Assembly (NCBI RefSeq): GCF_001578105.1
Contig: NZ_CP014276.1
Coordinates: forward strand, 124,001-188,000
Direction of reading: 5' to 3'
Length of the DNA stretch: 64,000 nt
Source: Martelella sp. AD-3
Lineage (GTDB): Bacteria; Pseudomonadota; Alphaproteobacteria; Rhizobiales; Rhizobiaceae
A program made the translations under genes and the position numbers. Each line of letters begins with the position of its first letter. Positions within the stretch are counted from its first letter, which is position 1. Under the pieces are notes generated by a model. It was not told the origin of the DNA. It ran no database searches and saw only the letters and a list, made by a program, of their open reading frames with translations. Of the stretch, positions 43,066 to 51,793 are shown piece by piece.

Positions 43066-43811
43066 GCCTCGACCCCCATGTAAACCCGCATGACATCGGG
43101 GTTCGAAATGACGGTCCTGGGGTCGCCTTCCGCGATCTTCTCGCCGAAGTTCAGCACCAGAAGCCGGTCCGCCACCGCCATCAGCGCATGCAGAACATGC
43201 TCGATCCAGATGATGGTGACGCCGCGATCGCGGATCTGCGATATCAGGGCGACAAGCTCCTTCGATTCCTCGTCCGTCAGCCCGCCGGCGATTTCGTCCA
43301 GCAACAGAAGCTTGGGCCCCGAGGCGAGCGCCCGGGCAAGCTCCAGCCGCTTTCGGTCCAGCAGCGACAATGATCCGGCCAGAACATTGGCCCTGTTCAG
43401 CAATTCGCAATCGCTGAGCACCTGCGCACAGAATTCATAGCTCTCTGCCTCGGACCTGCCGCCGCCGAAGGCCGAGGCGACAAGCAGGTTTTCAAAGGTT
43501 GTCATTCCGGAATAGGGCTGCGGAATCTGGTAGGTGCGGCCGATCCCCATCTGGCAGCGGCGGTGCGGTGGTTCGCCTTTCAGCATGACCTCTCCCAGCC
43601 GGATCTCGCCGGCGGTGGGCTTCAGGTCGCCGCTGATCATGTTGAACAGCGTGGTCTTGCCGGCGCCGTTCGGTCCCAGTATCCCGAGAACCTCGCCGCG
43701 ATAGACATCGAAGTCGACATCATGCAGCACCCGGAACGCGCCGAAGCTTTTCGATACGTTCCGGGCCTGAAGAAGCCGCTGGCGTTCGCCTTTTGGCTGT
43801 TGCATCTGCAT
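43062..43811 (-). CDS. LIV-type ABC transporter ATP-binding protein (LivG-like), set 2
   Basis: This is a 249-residue ABC ATPase with Walker A GPNGAGKTT, LivG signature LLDRKRLELARAL and Walker B LLLLDEIAGGLTDEE. It sits one base from the binding-protein gene and overlaps LivF set 2. Part of operon SDR > binding protein > LivG > LivF > LivH > LivM > ADH > hydrolase > oxygenase > reductase. Confidence 0.92.
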   Translation of the reverse strand: MQMQQPKGERQRLLQARNVSKSFGAFRVLHDVDFDVYRGEVLGILGPNGAGKTTLFNMISGDLKPTAGEIRLGEVMLKGEPPHRRCQMGIGRTYQIPQPYSGMTTFENLLVASAFGGGRSEAESYEFCAQVLSDCELLNRANVLAGSLSLLDRKRLELARALASGPKLLLLDEIAGGLTDEESKELVALISQIRDRGVTIIWIEHVLHALMAVADRLLVLNFGEKIAEGDPRTVISNPDVMRVYMGVEA

Positions 43812-43812
43812 C

Positions 43813-45102
43813 CTACCAGTTCAGCGCCACGATCTTCTGCTGCGGCTCGAACAATTGGTTGACGCTGTTGTCCACGATCTTGAGGTCGTAAGGCCATTTC
43901 TCGCCCTTGACCCACTGGCCGCCGAAGATCGGCGTGGTGCAGACATTCTTGTGCGGCTGGCCCGAAAAGTTGATATGGCCGACCACGGTGTCGAGATTGG
44001 TCGCCGCCAGCGCCTCGCGATTGGCCTCGCGATCCAGGGGATCGGCCGAACGCTTGAGCACGTCGATCGCCACTTCCAGGACGCTGTGCGAATAGCCGAG
44101 CGGCTGCGTCCACTGGCGGTTCTGCTCGCTTTCCCACTGATCGGCGATCTCCCGGCTGGTCTGCCCGGTAATCGAGGACTTGAAGGGGAAGGCGGGCGTC
44201 CACCACACTTCGGTCGTCATGCCGTTGCCGAGCGGACCCATGGCCTCGACGCTGCCGGGGAACAGCAGCGCCGCCGCCACGGTCACCGCCTTCGGCTTGA
44301 ATCCCTGCTGGTTGCACTGGGTGACGAAGGTCTTGAGATCGTCCGGATAGGTGATGCCGCCGATGATATCGCAGCCGGCCTGCTTGAACGTGGCGATCTG
44401 CGCCGAGAAGTCATTGGTGCGCGGCTGGAAATAGCCGGGGATGGTGACCTCGTAGCCCGCGGCGCGGGTCGGTACGGGCAGGCCGTATTCCTCATTGCCC
44501 CAGGTTTCGCCGTCAATGTTCTGCGGAAACAGCATGCCGACCTTGCGGTTGGTCTCCAGCCCGTTCCACAGGCCGACAAACGTGTTCAGCGCCTCGTCCA
44601 GACCCCAGAAGAAATGGTAGGTCCAGTCGAATTCGCCGCCGCCGCGCGGCATGATCACGGCCTGCCACGGCGCGCCCGCCGAGATCGACGGCGTCTCGTA
44701 AAGCTCGGCCTGCTCCATGGCCGGCAGGATGGTATCGGTCGTCGATGCCGGCACGAGAAGATGGACTTCGTCGTTCAGGATCAGGTCGCCGGCGATCTCG
44801 GCGGCCTTGTTCGGGTTCGACTGGCTGTCACGCTCGAGGATTTCAATCTCATAGACGTCGCCATTGGCCGATTGCAGTCTGCCGCCGAGCGCGTCGCGGA
44901 TTTTCTGGACGGTATAGCCGTCGGTTTCCCCGAACAGGCCGAGCGGCCCGGTTTCGGGCGTAATATAGCCCATGCGGATCTTGCCCGCCGTCTGGGCGCG
45001 CAGCACCGCCGGCGATCCCAGAACGCTTGCCGCAAGGCCGGCCCCCATGCCGCGCAGCACGCCGCGGCGGGTGGGCCGGATCAGTTTGTTGATATAAGCC
45101 AT
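43813..45102 (-). CDS. Tat-exported ABC-transporter solute-binding protein, set 2
   Basis: This is a 429-residue periplasmic binding protein. The Tat signal is RRGVLRGMGAGLAASVLGSPAVLRAQ, and the mature part opens IRMGYITPETGPLGLFGETDGY. It shares with the protein at 24561 the segments DSQSNPN, LILNDEV and WWTPAF. The true start is the ATG at 45102, with GGAGAGGAG 6-14 bases upstream. It is followed directly by the LIV set-2 ATPases. A LIV-type uptake system for an aromatic or carboxylic compound is likely; the ligand is not predictable. Confidence 0.92.
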   Translation of the reverse strand: MAYINKLIRPTRRGVLRGMGAGLAASVLGSPAVLRAQTAGKIRMGYITPETGPLGLFGETDGYTVQKIRDALGGRLQSANGDVYEIEILERDSQSNPNKAAEIAGDLILNDEVHLLVPASTTDTILPAMEQAELYETPSISAGAPWQAVIMPRGGGEFDWTYHFFWGLDEALNTFVGLWNGLETNRKVGMLFPQNIDGETWGNEEYGLPVPTRAAGYEVTIPGYFQPRTNDFSAQIATFKQAGCDIIGGITYPDDLKTFVTQCNQQGFKPKAVTVAAALLFPGSVEAMGPLGNGMTTEVWWTPAFPFKSSITGQTSREIADQWESEQNRQWTQPLGYSHSVLEVAIDVLKRSADPLDREANREALAATNLDTVVGHINFSGQPHKNVCTTPIFGGQWVKGEKWPYDLKIVDNSVNQLFEPQQKIVALNW

Positions 45103-45173
45103 TTCTGTTCTCCTCTCCCATTTATCCGACGTATCGCCTGCCGCCTCCCGGCAGACGCACGCCCATTTGCCTG

Positions 45174-45986
45174 TCAGGTCATGCGGATCAGCGATCCGCC
45201 ATCGATGACCACCAGCGATCCCGTCATGTAGGATCCGGCCGGCGAGGCCAGCAGCAGCGCCAGGCCCTTGATATCCTCGACATCGCCGATACGGCCGATG
45301 AGGGACTGCGCCTCGAACGCCGCGCGGTCTTCCTTGTTGCGCAGCCGGCCGCCGGCGATATTGGTGATGAACGGGCCTGGCAGGATCGCGTTGACGCGGA
45401 TGCCATAGGCGCCAAGCTCCATCGCCATGTGGCGCACGAAATGGTTCACGGCGGCCTTTGCCGGCATGTAGGACGTTCCGACGATGCTTTCGTTGATGTC
45501 CGAGGCGATCGAGGAGGTCACGATGATCTGCCCGCCGCCGCTCGGCTTCATGTGGCGCACGGCATTCTTGACCGTGTTGTAGACCGAGGTGAGGTTGATC
45601 TCGATGCCGCGGTCCCACTGCTCGTCGGGGATGTTCTCGATCGCGCCGTCGGGATTGCGCTCGCCTGTCGGCGTCATGAAGCCGGGTCCCGGATCGATGC
45701 CGGCATTGGCGTAGACCGTGTCGATGCGGCCGTGTTTTTCGGCCACTTCATCGAAGGCCGCCGCCAGACCGGGACGGTCGGCGACATCGACCTTCAGGCC
45801 CCAGACGTCACCGCCCGTGGCTTTGATTTCGCCGACGGTCTTCTCGGTGCCCGCCTGATCCAGATCGAAGATGCAGACCCGCGCGCCCTGCGCGGCCATG
45901 ATCTCCGCGTAAGCGCGGCCGATGCCGCTGGCCCCGCCCGTCACGATCACGGACTGACCGCGCACATCGAACATTCGTTCCAGCAT
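45174..45986 (-). CDS. Short-chain dehydrogenase/reductase
   Basis: This is a 270-residue classical SDR. The cofactor motif is TGGASGIGRAYA with acidic DLDQAG after strand 2, suggesting NAD. The N-A-G motif is YANAGIDPG. Catalytic serine is in VTSSIAS, and Y-x-x-x-K is YMPAK. The start at 45986 (MLERMFDVRG) is first in the set-2 operon, 71 bases ahead of the binding protein. The family oxidises or reduces secondary alcohols; the role here is probably on a side chain or cyclic intermediate. Confidence 0.92.
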   Translation of the reverse strand: MLERMFDVRGQSVIVTGGASGIGRAYAEIMAAQGARVCIFDLDQAGTEKTVGEIKATGGDVWGLKVDVADRPGLAAAFDEVAEKHGRIDTVYANAGIDPGPGFMTPTGERNPDGAIENIPDEQWDRGIEINLTSVYNTVKNAVRHMKPSGGGQIIVTSSIASDINESIVGTSYMPAKAAVNHFVRHMAMELGAYGIRVNAILPGPFITNIAGGRLRNKEDRAAFEAQSLIGRIGDVEDIKGLALLLASPAGSYMTGSLVVIDGGSLIRMT

Positions 45987-46464
45987 AGACAAGACCTCCC
46001 CCTGAATGTTGCACGCCGCAAGGAGGGGCCCGTCCGCGGATCGCGGGCAGCCGCCATCAGTCCCGCAAGACCGGGACGATCTCCTCCCTATCAAACGACC
46101 CGCCCTTCTCCCGGAGCGCAAGGCCGCTTTCCTCACGCCCATAACGCCGTTATCCCTGAAGCAAGTCAAATGCTGAAAGCAGCGGAAAATATATCTTATT
46201 GCTATGTAAATGTTTTCGGCCCGGCGTTTGATGCCAGATCGCTCCGTCCTCAAGGCCCATGGCGACCTCGAAAAATCGACGTCGTCGTTAAGCCATTCAG
46301 GATGATGATACCGGTTGCGCTGCACGGGCCCGATGTAGCGCTGGCGCGGCCCGCCGGTGAAGAAATTTACTGCGCAAGAGGATGGGCTTCCGTACCGATG
46401 GGCGTTTTCGGTGCACGGGACTTGGCAAAAAAGCCCCTTTCTGGCCTGTTTTGTTGTCAGCCCT
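45987..46464. other. 478-bp intergenic region with an AraC 5' remnant
   Basis: This stretch holds the SDR promoter and leader. Around 46262-46325 it also holds a scrap closely matching the start of the AraC gene at 57213-58019 (see separate entry). The rest shows no gene. Confidence 0.5.
46262..46325 (-). pseudogene. 5' scrap of an AraC-family gene
   Basis: On the minus strand this reads MQRNRYHHPEWLNDDVDF. That is the first ~18 codons of the AraC gene at 58019 (MQRNRYHHLEWLHGIDF) with a few substitutions. A missing T in the following T-run shifts the frame, so IDFFEAAF becomes VDFSRSP. Nothing after that matches. A short remnant of a second copy of this AraC gene, broken by deletion, fits best. 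Confidence 0.65.
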
Positions 46465-47466
46465 TCACAAATTCTGCTTCAGGAAGACCGTGATCTCGGT
46501 CTCCAGTTCACGATGGACGGACGCCCGATCGACGCCGGGTTCATCGCCGCAGATCAGGCTGGCGTCGGCCGCGATTTCTTCAGGACATGGATCGATGAAA
46601 ACGAAATGACGTCCGGGCACCACGAGCTCATGTGGCGGATCAGGCAGGTTGCCGGCAAGCGCCAGCGCGTTGGCGTCGGCCTTCATGTAGGCCTCATCCT
46701 CCGGGCGAACGAGAAGAACGGGGATTTTGACGGCGGCGAGACCTGTGGCGTCGAACATCGTCGCAAGCGGGTCGAGCAGGACGGCCGCCTTTATGGGGTA
46801 GGGATTGATCGGCGGCTTCCAGCTGGCGAGCGTCGTTGATATCCGGGGCCAGACGTCTTGCTCCTGTCCGCAGGAGCCGGGGTCAGCGTCGCCATGCGCC
46901 TGGCAATAGGAAGCCGCAAGCGCAAAATCGGCTTTAGCCCCCGCCAGCATGAGGGCGGTGTAGCCGCCGGCGGAATAGCCAATCATGCCGATACGGGCGT
47001 GGTTGGCATGGGAGGCGAAGCGATCATCCTTCAAAGCCGCATCCAGCGCCGCGATGGCCTGTCGCGGCCGGCGCGCCAGTATTTGGTCCTGGCCGGCAAT
47101 CGGATGGCCTTCAGTATCGCCCAGATGCGTCGGCGCGACCACGATATAGCCCTGCCGGGCAAGAGAGGCCGCGAAATCGCGATGGCTCATAGGACCGCCC
47201 AGATGACCATGCGAGAGGAGCAGGACGGGAAAGCGCCCCTTCGCTACCGCCACGTCCCGGCCGGCGGTGATTTCAAACGGCCCGGCCTGCCAGGAGACTT
47301 CTTCAGGAATGTCGGTCGGATACCAGATGACGACAGGGGCCATTTCGAGATCGTCCTCAACCTCGATCCGCACGAGACCGGCATGATATGGCGCGGCCCT
47401 CGTTTCAGAAGGGAAAAAGCCGGTGCAGAGCATGGCGAAGGCGGCAAGGCAAAAGGCGCGGAACAT
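46465..47466 (-). CDS. Secreted alpha/beta-hydrolase, PAF-acetylhydrolase-like
   Basis: This is a 333-residue hydrolase with a signal peptide (FRAFCLAAFAMLCTGFFPSETRA). It shows the strand elbow VLLLSHGHLGGPMSHRDFAASLARQGY, nucleophile motif GYSAGGYTALML, a late acid (LVRPEDEAY) and a C-terminal histidine (PGRHFVFIDPC). This matches the PAF-acetylhydrolase/dienelactone-hydrolase-like group. Cysteine-containing segments (CQAHGDADPGSCG) suggest a disulphide in the periplasm. The start is 47466. It lies 19 bases downstream of the TetR gene on the same strand, so they may be co-transcribed. Confidence 0.82.
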   Translation of the reverse strand: MFRAFCLAAFAMLCTGFFPSETRAAPYHAGLVRIEVEDDLEMAPVVIWYPTDIPEEVSWQAGPFEITAGRDVAVAKGRFPVLLLSHGHLGGPMSHRDFAASLARQGYIVVAPTHLGDTEGHPIAGQDQILARRPRQAIAALDAALKDDRFASHANHARIGMIGYSAGGYTALMLAGAKADFALAASYCQAHGDADPGSCGQEQDVWPRISTTLASWKPPINPYPIKAAVLLDPLATMFDATGLAAVKIPVLLVRPEDEAYMKADANALALAGNLPDPPHELVVPGRHFVFIDPCPEEIAADASLICGDEPGVDRASVHRELETEITVFLKQNL

Positions 47467-47485
47467 CGTCGTCAATCCAAATCGT

Positions 47486-47998
47486 TCAGTCAATGCGCAA
47501 ACCGTGAAAGTCTGCTTTCCAGTTTCCACCAGAAAAGTAGTGCAGCAGCAGAGTCCCGATGATCTGCGCCAGCGTTTCAGGTGCCCGCTCCTCTCCAACG
47601 ATACGCGTGACCGTACCCAGAAAATACGCCATCGTTTCCTGCATCGCCGGATCATCCGCGATCTCGTCGGGCTTTTTGCCGCGCAGGTAGTCAAAAACAA
47701 GCGCCATCTCGGAGCCAAAGTCCTGCTTCATGCAATCCATCAGCTCTTGAAGCTGAGCCGCTTCTCCCAGTGCGCTATTGCCGCTCGGTTCAGGAAACTG
47801 GCGGATCACCTGTTTGGTACAGGCCAGAAACAGCGCCTCTTTGTTGGGAAAGTAGTGATAGAGGGCGCTTTTTGACATGCCCAAATATTGCGCGACGCCG
47901 CGCATGCCCACTCCGGAGTAGCCGTATTCTGAAAAATAGGCGGCCGCACGCTGGGCGATTTCATCCTTGTGGGCGTCGTGGTTGACGATCTTCGGCAT
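47486..47998 (-). CDS. TetR-family repressor
   Basis: This is a 170-residue TetR protein with HTH at about residues 27-50 (GVGMRGVAQYLGMSKSALYHYFPNKEALF). The start at 47998 (MPKIVNHDAHKDE) is chosen over an ATG 36 bases upstream, which would sit in the operator region. It is divergent from a DUF2269 gene, with two CCA-nn-TGG boxes between, so autoregulation and control of that gene are likely. Confidence 0.92.
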   Translation of the reverse strand: MPKIVNHDAHKDEIAQRAAAYFSEYGYSGVGMRGVAQYLGMSKSALYHYFPNKEALFLACTKQVIRQFPEPSGNSALGEAAQLQELMDCMKQDFGSEMALVFDYLRGKKPDEIADDPAMQETMAYFLGTVTRIVGEERAPETLAQIIGTLLLHYFSGGNWKADFHGLRID

Positions 47999-48004
47999 TT
48001 TTAT

Positions 48005-48084
48005 GGTCCATGTGGTCGAAAAAAACATTGACACGAAACCTGAGGTCTGTCTATTGGCTTTAAAAAGTCCAAGTGGTCTAAAAC
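48005..48084. promoter_or_regulatory. Divergent promoter with two operator-like boxes
   Basis: Two copies of the same box occur at 48005-48022 and 48066-48084: GTCCA-TGTGG-TC-AAAA-type, sharing the palindromic core GnCCAnnTGGnC. Between them is a good sigma-70-like -35 (TTGACA, 48028-48033), with TATTGG at 48052-48057 as a possible -10. The second box ends directly before the plus-strand ATG at 48085. Both boxes together would let the TetR at 47486 repress both directions. Confidence 0.55.
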
Positions 48085-48555
48085 ATGCCTAATCTCTTCC
48101 TCTCCCTAAAGCTGGCCCATCTTCTCGCCGCGATCCTGATGGTGGGCGCAACCGTGATTAATGGATTGATCCACAATCGTGCGCGACAGGCGCCCTCCTC
48201 CAAGGCGGGTGCGATGTTGAGCATTGTCATCGCCGTCAACAGCTACGTCATGGGACCGGCGCTGTTGGCTCTGCCGCTGACGGGAGGCGCGCTGATCTGG
48301 GCGGCTGGATATGATTTCAAGGCATTGTGGGTTTGGCTTTCCGTGGCGTTGAGCATCCTTCTGATTGCAGCCTATGTTTTCGGAGCCCGTCTCGAACGCC
48401 GACTTTATGAGATCGCCATGTCAACGGAACGCGCAGGCGAAGCGTCCCTACCGGTCCAGTACGATCGTGTTTTTCGAAAAGCAGCCCCCGTCGGCGTCGC
48501 CGCTCTGCTCATGTCCTTGGCCACGCTCGGTCTTATGGTCTTCAAACCCTATTGA
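48085..48555 (+). CDS. DUF2269-family membrane protein
   Basis: This is a 156-residue protein with four membrane helices, matching DUF2269: LSLKLAHLLAAILMVGATVINGL at the start, then AMLSIVIAVNSYVMGPALLAL, and so on. The family is unstudied; members are inner-membrane. Its stop overlaps the next gene's leader, so they form a pair under TetR control. Confidence 0.85.
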   Translation: MPNLFLSLKLAHLLAAILMVGATVINGLIHNRARQAPSSKAGAMLSIVIAVNSYVMGPALLALPLTGGALIWAAGYDFKALWVWLSVALSILLIAAYVFGARLERRLYEIAMSTERAGEASLPVQYDRVFRKAAPVGVAALLMSLATLGLMVFKPY

Positions 48556-48566
48556 GGAGCTTTCCC

Positions 48567-49244
48567 ATGGCAACATCCGGCGGCGTCGACCGCGATCACG
48601 ACCAGAGTCTCGGGCCGAAGCTGGCATTTTTCACTCTTCATGCCGGTTTGGTGATCGTTTGCATATGGTTGGCCTTTGGCCGCTTTGACTGGGCAGACCC
48701 CCTCAGAGCAAAGGTGCTCGCAGGGTGTGCCCTCCTCTACTTTCTGCGGCACGTTCTGACGCTGTTTGTCCTGCTCAAACGCCGCGTTGAGATGTCCGAG
48801 GTTTTTGGGCTGACCGTCTTTATGGCTGTGTTTGAAATCGGCTTTCTCTTGCTCGGAGCGGGCGCGCTTTCTGACACCGCAACGCCGTTCCGCTGGCTGG
48901 ACTGGGTCGGCATAGCCATGGTCATCATCGGCTCGTTCCTGAACAGCGGATCCGAAATCCAGCGCTGGCACTGGAAAAAGAAACCCACGTCCAAAGGCAA
49001 GTGCTACACCGAAGGTCTGTTCGCGTATTCCATGCACATCAACTACTTCGGCGACAGCGTGCTGTTTTGCGGATGGGCGATCCTCGCGGCATCCCTCTTC
49101 GCATGGCCGGTTCCGATCTTTATCATCGCAAGTTTTGTCTGGTTTCACATTCCTGCGCTGGATGCCTATCTGGCAAAGCGCTACGGCAAAGACTTCGAAA
49201 TATACGCCGCAAAAACCGCGAAATTTGTCCCGTTCCTCTATTGA
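48567..49244 (+). CDS. DUF1295-type isoprenylcysteine-methyltransferase-fold membrane protein
   Basis: This is a 225-residue protein with ~6 helices. The C-terminal cytoplasmic part shows the DUF1295/ICMT/steroid-reductase-like pattern YTEGLFAYSMHINYFGDSVLFCGWAI, then FHIPALDAYLAKRYGKDFEIY. Such proteins use membrane-embedded cofactors to modify lipids or small hydrophobics. The start at 48567 follows GAGGAGC. Possibly acts with the DUF2269 protein; the pathway is unknown. Confidence 0.82.
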   Translation: MATSGGVDRDHDQSLGPKLAFFTLHAGLVIVCIWLAFGRFDWADPLRAKVLAGCALLYFLRHVLTLFVLLKRRVEMSEVFGLTVFMAVFEIGFLLLGAGALSDTATPFRWLDWVGIAMVIIGSFLNSGSEIQRWHWKKKPTSKGKCYTEGLFAYSMHINYFGDSVLFCGWAILAASLFAWPVPIFIIASFVWFHIPALDAYLAKRYGKDFEIYAAKTAKFVPFLY

Positions 49245-49304
49245 ATGCCGCCGCAACAGTCACGCAGACTGCCCAAAGCATTTGTCGCTTCGGGCTCTGA
49301 ACTG

Positions 49305-49700
49305 CCGTTCGCGGCGGCAAGATTGGTGGTCACGGTGAGTGAGCTGCGCTCATAGAGCCTGCTGACCAGATGGAAGAGACGCTGGCCACCAGCCTGGGCA
49401 AACGGGAGATACCCAGTTCATCCATGATAACGAAGTCGCGTCTGGCGATGAAGTCGGCGAGCCGCCCTTGTTTGCCATTGCGCGCTTCTGTCTCCCGCTG
49501 ATTGACGAGGTCGACAACATTGAAGAGCCGTCCTCTTGCCCCGTTGCGGATCAGGGCCCGGGCAAGTGCGATCGGCAAATGCGACTTTCCTGTTCCCGTT
49601 CCGCCGACCAGAACGAGGTTATGCTGCCGGGAGAGGAGATCGCCTGTGGCGAGCTGGCGGGGCAATCAGCGCCGTGTCGAGAACTGACCGCCGAGCGGCG
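49305..49700 (-). pseudogene. istB: IS21-family helper ATPase (IstB) remnant, frameshifted
   Basis: On the minus strand the readable part is an IstB-like ATPase fragment: LPRQLATGDLLSRQHNLVLVGGTGTGKSHLPIALARAL, with Walker A GGTGTGKS and a late MDELG. At DELG the frame shifts by one base. In the next frame the real IstB sequence resumes (YLPFAQAGGQRLFHLVSRLYERSSL, then TTNL). The N- and C-termini are missing and no istA or terminal repeat is seen, so this is an old, broken insertion-sequence relic. Confidence 0.8.
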
Positions 49701-49788
49701 TGGTCGTGCTGCCCGCATAAAAGGGCTCGCATCAAGCCTAAAGCCCCAGCGCGCCGGGTGAGCGCACTGGGTCTGGTCTCACATCGAA

Positions 49789-51234
49789 TCAGAAAGGGTA
49801 GTGCTGGTTCGGGTCCTCGATCGTGATCCACCGCAGGTCGGTGAATTCGGCAATCGCCGCCTTGCCGCCGAAACGGCCGTATCCGGAATCGTTCACCCCG
49901 CCGAAGGGCATCTGCGGCTCGTCACTAACGGTCGGGCCATTGATGTGGCAGATACCGCTCTTGATCTGCTTCGCCGCAGACAGCGCGCGCTGGATGTCCT
50001 GGCTGAAGACCGCCGCGGATAGGCCGTATTCGGTGTCGTTGGCTACGCGGATCGCCTCGGCGTCGCCCTTGACGCGGATGATCGACTTGACCGGGCCAAA
50101 GCTTTCCTCGCCGTAGATGCGCATGTCGGCGGTCACACCGTCCAGCAAGGTTGCTGCATGGATCGCACCATCGCGCTGACCGCCCGCCACGACCGTCGCG
50201 CCCTTCGACGTTGCATCCGCGATCAGGGCATCCATCTTTTCGCCGACCTCGGGATTCACAAGCGAACCCAGCACGACCTGCCCGCGCGGATCCCCGTAGG
50301 GCAGTTTCGACGCCCGGTCGGCCAGCTTCTGCACAAAGGTATCGGCGATATCTTCATCGACGATGATCCGCTCGGTCGACATGCAGATCTGGCCCTGGTT
50401 CATGAAGGCGCCAAAGATCGCGGCATTCACCGCCCCGTCGATGTCGGCGTCGGAGAGGACCACCAACGGGGCCTTGCCGCCCAGTTCAAGCAGCGAAGGC
50501 TTCAGGTTTTCACCGGCAAGCCGCCCGATAATTCGGCCCACGGCGGAGGAGCCGGTGAAGTTCACGTGCTTGACCTCAGGGGCTTCGATCAGCGCCTTGA
50601 CCACCTCGGCGGCGTCCTTGGGCGCGTTCGAAATGTAGTTGACGACCCCCTCCGGGAAGCCCGCCTCGACAAAGCAATCGACGATCATGCGATGCGTCTT
50701 GGGGCAGGCTTCAGAGCCTTTCAGGATCACCGTGTTGCCGCATGCAAGCGGCATGGCCAGCGCGCGGGCGCCAAGGATCACGGGCGCGTTCCACGGCGCT
50801 ATACCAAGGCAGGCGCCCTTTGGCGTGGCGATCCCCATGGCCAGCGTGCCGGGTTTGTTCGAGGGGATGACCTCACCACCGATCTGTGTGGTCATGGCGG
50901 CCGCCTCGCGGATCCCGCCGGCCGCAAGCATGACGTTGAAGCCCGCCCAGGGGCCGGTCGCGCCAGTTTCCGCGATCATGGTGGCGATGAACGCATCGGA
51001 CTTGGCATCCATGATGTCAGCCGCCTTGTTGAGCAGAGCGCGGCGTTCACCCGGGCCGGTTGCTGCCCATGCGGGGAAGGCCGCACCTGCCGCCTTGGCC
51101 ACGGTCGCGGCATCGGCCGCCTTGGCTGCCGCCGCAGTGGTCGCGACTTTGCCAGTCACCGGGTCGATGCGGTCAAAAGTGCCCTTGTCAGAGGCCTCAG
51201 CGTTTGAGTTATTCACAACGAATGCCACTGTCAT
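49789..51234 (-). CDS. Aldehyde dehydrogenase (salicylaldehyde/vanillin dehydrogenase-like)
   Basis: This is a 481-residue ALDH. Landmarks: cofactor motif FTGSSAVGRIIG, the general-base glutamate in LELGGKAPLVVL, and the nucleophilic cysteine in FMNQGQICMSTERI. The C-terminus SGYGRFGGKAAIAEFTDLRWITI is typical of the salicylaldehyde/vanillin group, which oxidises aryl aldehydes to acids with NAD(P). It could finish alcohol-to-acid oxidation started by the GMC or zinc enzymes, although it lies outside the main operons. The IstB relic sits behind it, so it may have arrived by transfer. Confidence 0.9.
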   Translation of the reverse strand: MTVAFVVNNSNAEASDKGTFDRIDPVTGKVATTAAAAKAADAATVAKAAGAAFPAWAATGPGERRALLNKAADIMDAKSDAFIATMIAETGATGPWAGFNVMLAAGGIREAAAMTTQIGGEVIPSNKPGTLAMGIATPKGACLGIAPWNAPVILGARALAMPLACGNTVILKGSEACPKTHRMIVDCFVEAGFPEGVVNYISNAPKDAAEVVKALIEAPEVKHVNFTGSSAVGRIIGRLAGENLKPSLLELGGKAPLVVLSDADIDGAVNAAIFGAFMNQGQICMSTERIIVDEDIADTFVQKLADRASKLPYGDPRGQVVLGSLVNPEVGEKMDALIADATSKGATVVAGGQRDGAIHAATLLDGVTADMRIYGEESFGPVKSIIRVKGDAEAIRVANDTEYGLSAAVFSQDIQRALSAAKQIKSGICHINGPTVSDEPQMPFGGVNDSGYGRFGGKAAIAEFTDLRWITIEDPNQHYPF

Positions 51235-51793
51235 CTTGGTTTCCTCCTTGAATGACTTTGCTGTCCGGGGGCGTCGCTTTTCCGACGCACCATTTTGTTC
51301 AGTGCTGCGTCTCGCGCATCCGGACCAAGGCAGCCAGCAGCCGGTTCATCGGCACATTGATGCCCTGCCTCTATATCCAGATTACGCAGGAATGTAATCC
51401 GCTCTGTCAATCCAACGAGGTTGTCGGCTCGTGGAACTTCTGGAGCGGAACGCAACCAGTGAATCCGCGTTTGGCCGCATGAAACTCCTACGAAAGAGCC
51501 AATGGTCTATATTCCTGCACGCAATCCTTACATTGGGTACAACTGAAGGAAACACATCCACAACACCAAATGGCCGACGACGTCGCGCCAAAGGCGAGCC
51601 ACAGAGGAGTTTACTATTCGTTCTGTCTTGGCGCAGGATATTGAACTGCTCTTGTTCCGGCCTCTGCTTGATAACCCGACGCCACCGACGAAAGAACGCC
51701 GCGGGATACGATCACCGGAGGAGCCGGAAAACCGCGTTCGATCTCGGTCTGATGAGCACCAGGCGACGATCGGCGTGTTCCGTCGAAACGGGA
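51235..51793. other. 559-bp region without a recognisable gene
   Basis: Several short frames exist on both strands (for example one ending IGVFRRNGISSGQSLT), but none resembles a known protein or has a good ribosome site. The composition is less GC-rich than the neighbouring genes. It may be degenerate mobile or regulatory DNA. Confidence 0.4.

Noticed and set aside
45987..46464. Possible N-terminal extension of the SDR from 46325
   Set aside because: The upstream codons are an AraC fragment and a frameshift relic; the SDR's own ATG at 45986 begins the conserved fold.
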